IMG/VR virus record: IMGVR_UViG_3300031707_000158
Location: 1 to 25,460 of that record
DNA: 25,460 bases
Origin: a virus
Strand: one strand, 5' to 3'
Positions 23,288 through 25,460 of this stretch are shown piece after piece (the first letter of the stretch is position 1; each line of letters begins with the position of its first letter). Position numbers and translations under genes: made by a program. The notes beneath the pieces are model-generated. The model had not been told where the DNA came from. It was given only the letters and a program-made list of their open reading frames with translations, and did no database searches.

Positions 23288-23402
23288 ATTTTTCCTTGCG
23301 CTCTTTTTCGAGTTTATCGAGTTTTTCCCGGATCTTTTCCGCCTCATCCTTATGAAGCATGGGAAGAAGCTCATTGATGATCTTCAGAAGTTCGGCTATC
23401 AC
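23205..23402 (-). CDS. Small coiled-coil protein (65 aa)
   Basis: The start is GTG at 23402, overlapping the endolysin stop in GTGA form. The whole sequence is helix-forming: AELLKIINELLPMLHKDEAEK, then a highly charged stretch (REKLDKLEKERKEKYEHL), and a Leu-rich end. It has no membrane segment. It sits between endolysin and the exported 98-aa gene and overlaps the latter in a different frame. Function unknown; it may be a regulator of endolysin or holin, or a structural partner of the exported protein. Confidence 0.6.
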   Translation of the reverse strand: MIAELLKIINELLPMLHKDEAEKIREKLDKLEKERKEKYEHLLKALNDGDIGVVNLLLAELLGEL

Positions 23403-23854
23403 ATGAGTCCTCCCTTGAACGGGTCGATAATGATTCGCGGCCCCTTCCGGTAGTCCAGCGGCCGAATCTTGACGAAGGCGTTCTGGGCGATCGCGTCTCC
23501 GACCGTGATCGTCCCGGATCCCCCGCCGTCCGCGCCGATGGCGAAGGCGTTATCGATCATCAAGACGACATGCTCCGCCCGGCCGTTGCGGTCAAGGTAA
23601 AAGGCAAGACACCCGGCGTAGCCGAGCGCCACCTGACTGGGACGGAAAATGGAAAGCAGATCGTTCGCGGTATAGTCCCGGTCGTGGGCCAGCCGGCCGA
23701 CGCCCTGAAGGACTTCGACGATAAGGCCGGAGCAGTCGAACCCAGCCATTGGGTCGTTGCCTCCCCAATGGTAGGGCGTCCCTATGAAGTGCTTGGCATA
23801 GTCCACCGCGATCGCGCGGAGGTAAGCGGCCTTGATATAATCCTCTTGCTTCAC
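23399..23854 (-). CDS. NlpC/P60-family endolysin (151 aa)
   Basis: A cell-wall endopeptidase that cleaves peptide cross-links. The catalytic Cys is in FDCSGLIVEVLQ (C41) and the His is in GRAEHVVLMI (H95), with typical spacing. The preceding GTPYHWGGNDP segment is a hallmark of the family. The start is GTG at 23854 without a good Shine-Dalgarno; an internal GTG at residue 17 is possible but would remove only the leading helix. No signal peptide is seen, so release would depend on a holin. It lies in the lysis block. Confidence 0.9.
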   Translation of the reverse strand: MKQEDYIKAAYLRAIAVDYAKHFIGTPYHWGGNDPMAGFDCSGLIVEVLQGVGRLAHDRDYTANDLLSIFRPSQVALGYAGCLAFYLDRNGRAEHVVLMIDNAFAIGADGGGSGTITVGDAIAQNAFVKIRPLDYRKGPRIIIDPFKGGLM

Positions 23855-23903
23855 GCGATCAGCGTGGATGAAAATAGAAACGTGTCAAGAGGTTGGGAGA
23901 GCA

Positions 23904-23942
23904 TTAATTAACTTTCCCCATATACGGCAGGAAAATAATTAA
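23904..23942 (-). repeat. AT-rich inverted repeat after the zinc-site gene
   Basis: TTAATTAACTTTCC (23904-23917) and GGAAAATAATTAA (23930-23942) are near-perfect inverted arms around a 12-base loop. It overlaps the stop codon region of the zinc-site gene and precedes the endolysin gene. The weak, AT-rich stem with flanking A/T could be a bidirectional terminator, an operator or an mRNA-processing hairpin. Only the symmetry is seen directly. Confidence 0.55.
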
Positions 23943-24313
23943 ATATGGCTGGTCCTTAAGTCTTGCTCCAAACAGGCAAACCGGCAATAGACCCGCCCCG
24001 GGCGCGTGTCGTTAATGACGACAACCATTTTCACTGGGTTGATTCTGTTGCCGCACCAACTACATGCGAGTCCGCTTTTGAAGCGGACACTGGATTTCTT
24101 GATGACGACTGGTCCGCGAAGAACGGCAGGGGCCGGAGCCTTCCCCTCCTCGTGAACGAGACACGGACCTTTTGGGAACGGGCCGCTCTCCGCGCGCCTG
24201 CGTCTGAGCCGGACGTTTCTTGCCTTGCATACATGGCCGTCACGCGCCGGACAGGAATCGCAGCTTTCGACATGGTAGGTTTTGCCTTGATATTCGAGAA
24301 GGTATCGATTCAT
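23939..24313 (-). CDS. Cys-rich, likely zinc-binding protein (124 aa)
   Basis: Two sets of Cys residues could each bind zinc: C18, C21, C29, C51, and C84, C87, C110, C114 (CSWC ... YCRFAC). The middle is basic and disordered. The second set resembles a treble-clef or zinc-ribbon as found in small DNA- or RNA-polymerase-binding regulators. The start ATG at 24313 has a weak GAAGAG upstream. Its place between holin-like and endolysin genes may reflect regulation of late transcription, but that is inference. No family recognised. Confidence 0.65.
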   Translation of the reverse strand: MNRYLLEYQGKTYHVESCDSCPARDGHVCKARNVRLRRRRAESGPFPKGPCLVHEEGKAPAPAVLRGPVVIKKSSVRFKSGLACSWCGNRINPVKMVVVINDTRPGRVYCRFACLEQDLRTSHI

Positions 24314-24327
24314 GTGCTCTTCATTTA

Positions 24328-24368
24328 GCCCCGGAAAGGGGCGGGCGAAAGGAGGGAAAACCCGCCCC
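24328..24368 (-). other. Two mutually exclusive GC hairpins after the holin gene
   Basis: On the minus-strand transcript, GGGGCGGG and CCCGCCCC (24361-24368 with 24338-24345) pair over a 15-base loop. The bases at 24338-24342 can instead pair with 24328-24332 (GCCCC/GGGGC, five-base loop). Only TTT follows the first stem, so termination would be weak. The arrangement resembles an attenuator or partial terminator limiting readthrough to the next genes. Confidence 0.4.
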
Positions 24369-24395
24369 CCGAGGCTCGAAAATTCTGATCGTGGT

Positions 24396-24740
24396 TCAGG
24401 TCTTCGCCAGACGCAGATCGGTCTTGAATAGAACCCCGATGATCAGCGTCAGGACCGCGATGATGCTTTCCGCCAGGACTGGCGGGATTACTCCGGCCGT
24501 GCCCAGGGCGGTGATGATGGCATTGATAATCATCAGCCAGAACTTCGGGTCCTTGAACCTCCCGACCTGCGCTCCGATCTTGGCCAGGTCCGCCTTGGCT
24601 TCGCCGAAGACCCAGACCAGGACGGCGGCAAGGCCGGTCGCGAGGACGGTCGCGTCGATCGACAGCCCGAACGTCGTGACCAGGACGCCCAGGATCGCAC
24701 CGATCACGGCGACGAAAACCGCGATTGTTTTTCTGCTCAT
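24396..24740 (-). CDS. Holin-like membrane protein (114 aa)
   Basis: The start chosen is ATG at 24740, with AGGAGG eight bases upstream; a GTG three codons earlier would overlap the Shine-Dalgarno. Three hydrophobic segments: about 5-24 (IAVFVAVIGAILGVLVTTFG), 27-47 (DATVLATGLAAVLVWVFG) and 70-104 (FWLMIINAIITALG to IIAVLTLIIGVLF), separated by charged loops. This size and topology fit class I-type phage holins, and an endolysin gene lies just downstream. It would form pores that free the endolysin. No exact family can be named. Confidence 0.72.
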   Translation of the reverse strand: MSRKTIAVFVAVIGAILGVLVTTFGLSIDATVLATGLAAVLVWVFGEAKADLAKIGAQVGRFKDPKFWLMIINAIITALGTAGVIPPVLAESIIAVLTLIIGVLFKTDLRLAKT

Positions 24741-24752
24741 GATGAGCACCTC

Positions 24753-24848
24753 CTATTGAGAATTTCTATCTCGCGTGATCTCGTAGCCGACACCACAGAC
24801 CAACGCGAGAATATAGACGAAGATGAGTGCGAGCGGTGTTATGTCCAA
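24753..24848 (-). CDS. Very small membrane protein (31 aa)
   Basis: An ORF with a TTG start at 24848, overlapping the end of the HNH gene, with a G-rich Shine-Dalgarno-like run just upstream. The product is MDITPLALIFVYILALVCGV then GYEITRDRNSQ: one transmembrane helix (residues 5-21) and a short charged tail. Its TAG stop lies immediately before the holin Shine-Dalgarno, which suggests coupling. It might be an antiholin or second holin component. It is short and lacks an ATG, so confidence is modest. Confidence 0.5.
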   Translation of the reverse strand: MDITPLALIFVYILALVCGVGYEITRDRNSQ

Positions 24849-25126
24849 AGTCCCCCCTTCGCTTTTCTTGGGTGCCTGAACGGTTGATCGAGGCGGTTAT
24901 GACATCGCTGGCAAAGCGCAATTAGGTTAAGTTTCCGACTATCTGTTGGATCGCCATTAATATGATGAACAGTAAGAACAACTTCCGAACCCGTGATGGG
25001 ATGATGGAAGCCGTTCGCGGCCAGACAGAGTTCGCATTTCCAACCCGCGCGCTCACGAAGAAGCAAGGACAACCTATCCCAATTCTCGGGATAGAGGACT
25101 CGTTTCTCCGGCTTGATCGGACTCAT
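24839..25126 (-). CDS. HNH endonuclease (95 aa)
   Basis: The beta-beta-alpha-metal motif is clear: CELC (C31, C34), TVHHINGDPTDSRKLNLIALC, CQRCHNRLD (C72, C75, H76). The first His is H54/H55, the Asn is N67, and the last His is H76; the two CxxC pairs should hold a structural zinc. In many phages a small HNH enzyme assists terminase cleavage at packaging; freestanding homing nucleases are the alternative. Here it is separated from terminase by the lysis genes. The start overlaps the preceding stop by four bases. Confidence 0.92.
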   Translation of the reverse strand: MSPIKPEKRVLYPENWDRLSLLLRERAGWKCELCLAANGFHHPITGSEVVLTVHHINGDPTDSRKLNLIALCQRCHNRLDQPFRHPRKAKGGLWT

Positions 25127-25455
25127 AAGAACAATCCCATTTGCTCAGCTGGCGGCGCGAGCTTCGGATAGAACGACAGTATCGTCCCCACGCGCCTGTG
25201 CGCCTGTATCGGCCCCCACGCCTTCGTGATGTAGGATTTGAAGTCCTGCACCTCAGCGACCGTCTGAGGCAGGAACAGTCCGTCCTCGCATGAGCAGATC
25301 GGCAGCCCGGAGTAAAGTTCCCGGCAGTCCCGATCCGTGAGCGTTGGGCGATACAGCCTCAGCTCGGCGAGCAGCACCTTGCGCGGCATGGCGTTGGTGC
25401 GCCCCTTGCATCCCTGCATGATGCGCATTATCTGGTCGCGTAAAAAGGTATTCAT
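25123..25455 (-). CDS. Small phage protein with clamp-binding-like C-terminus (110 aa)
   Basis: The frame has an ATG at 25455, but no stop is seen upstream before the window edge, so the true start may lie outside. Helical segments (FLRDQIMRIMQG; LLAELRLYRPTLTDRDCRELYSGL) suggest a winged-helix-like domain. The C-terminal residues AEQMGLFL contain Q-M-G-L-F, matching the Qxx-LF type of bacterial sliding-clamp (DnaN) binding motif, whose consensus is QL(S/D)LF. It may therefore link a replication or DNA-end function to the clamp. No family is recognised. Confidence 0.7.
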   Translation of the reverse strand: MNTFLRDQIMRIMQGCKGRTNAMPRKVLLAELRLYRPTLTDRDCRELYSGLPICSCEDGLFLPQTVAEVQDFKSYITKAWGPIQAHRRVGTILSFYPKLAPPAEQMGLFL

Positions 25456-25460
25456 TGGCC

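Noticed and set aside
23861-23889. Possible promoter with TTGACA ahead of the endolysin gene
   Set aside because: The -35-like hexamer on the minus strand has no acceptable -10 hexamer at 16-18 bases (the site reads CACGCT).

Overview
The window is a block of a tailed bacteriophage genome (Caudoviricetes) or a prophage. Every gene I can support lies on the minus strand, so transcription runs from high to low coordinates. A tape-measure protein and a single tail-tube protein, with no sheath gene, point to siphovirus morphology (long, non-contractile tail). Nothing identifies the host firmly. Coding DNA is GC-rich (58-68% in two 60-base rows I counted in the capsid and terminase genes). A signal-peptide protein and a lipoprotein-like lysis gene fit a Gram-negative host, but this is inference. 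No tRNA, rRNA, CRISPR, insertion sequence, integrase or host gene was seen.

Layout in transcription order. (1) 25455-24753: a small protein ending in a sliding-clamp-binding-like motif, an HNH nuclease and a 31-residue membrane peptide. (2) 24740-22668: a lysis-type block with a holin-like membrane protein, a double zinc-site protein, an NlpC/P60 endolysin, and three small coiled-coil or membrane proteins, two of them overlapping in different frames. (3) 22659-19650: a ParB-domain/DNA-methyltransferase fusion, then small and large terminase. (4) 19650-15324: portal, two small ORFs (one with an apparent reading-frame switch), protease with an in-frame nested scaffold, DUF2190-like decoration protein, and major capsid protein, ending at a strong terminator. 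(5) 15226-11489: a four-gene cassette with an MptE/DUF115-like protein, a double glycosyltransferase, a class I methyltransferase and a GT2 glycosyltransferase. (6) 11479-8897: connector, minor head protein, neck, tail completion and tail terminator. (7) 8842-1237: tail tube, the gpG/gpGT chaperones made by -1 frameshifting, a 1135-aa tape measure, and three tail-tip proteins. (8) 1235-1: a beta-rich small protein, a membrane/coiled-coil protein, and a fibre-like protein with a signal peptide that runs off the left edge.

The genes are packed tightly, and many start codons overlap the previous stop codon (ATGA, GTGA or TGATG), so much of the window is probably translated as coupled polycistronic mRNA. 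The most novel part is the glycosyltransferase/methyltransferase cassette placed between the capsid and connector genes. None of its products shows a membrane segment, so sugar modification of a virion protein is my leading hypothesis. Several recoding or nesting devices (frameshift, internal start, overlapping frames) also occur in this short stretch.
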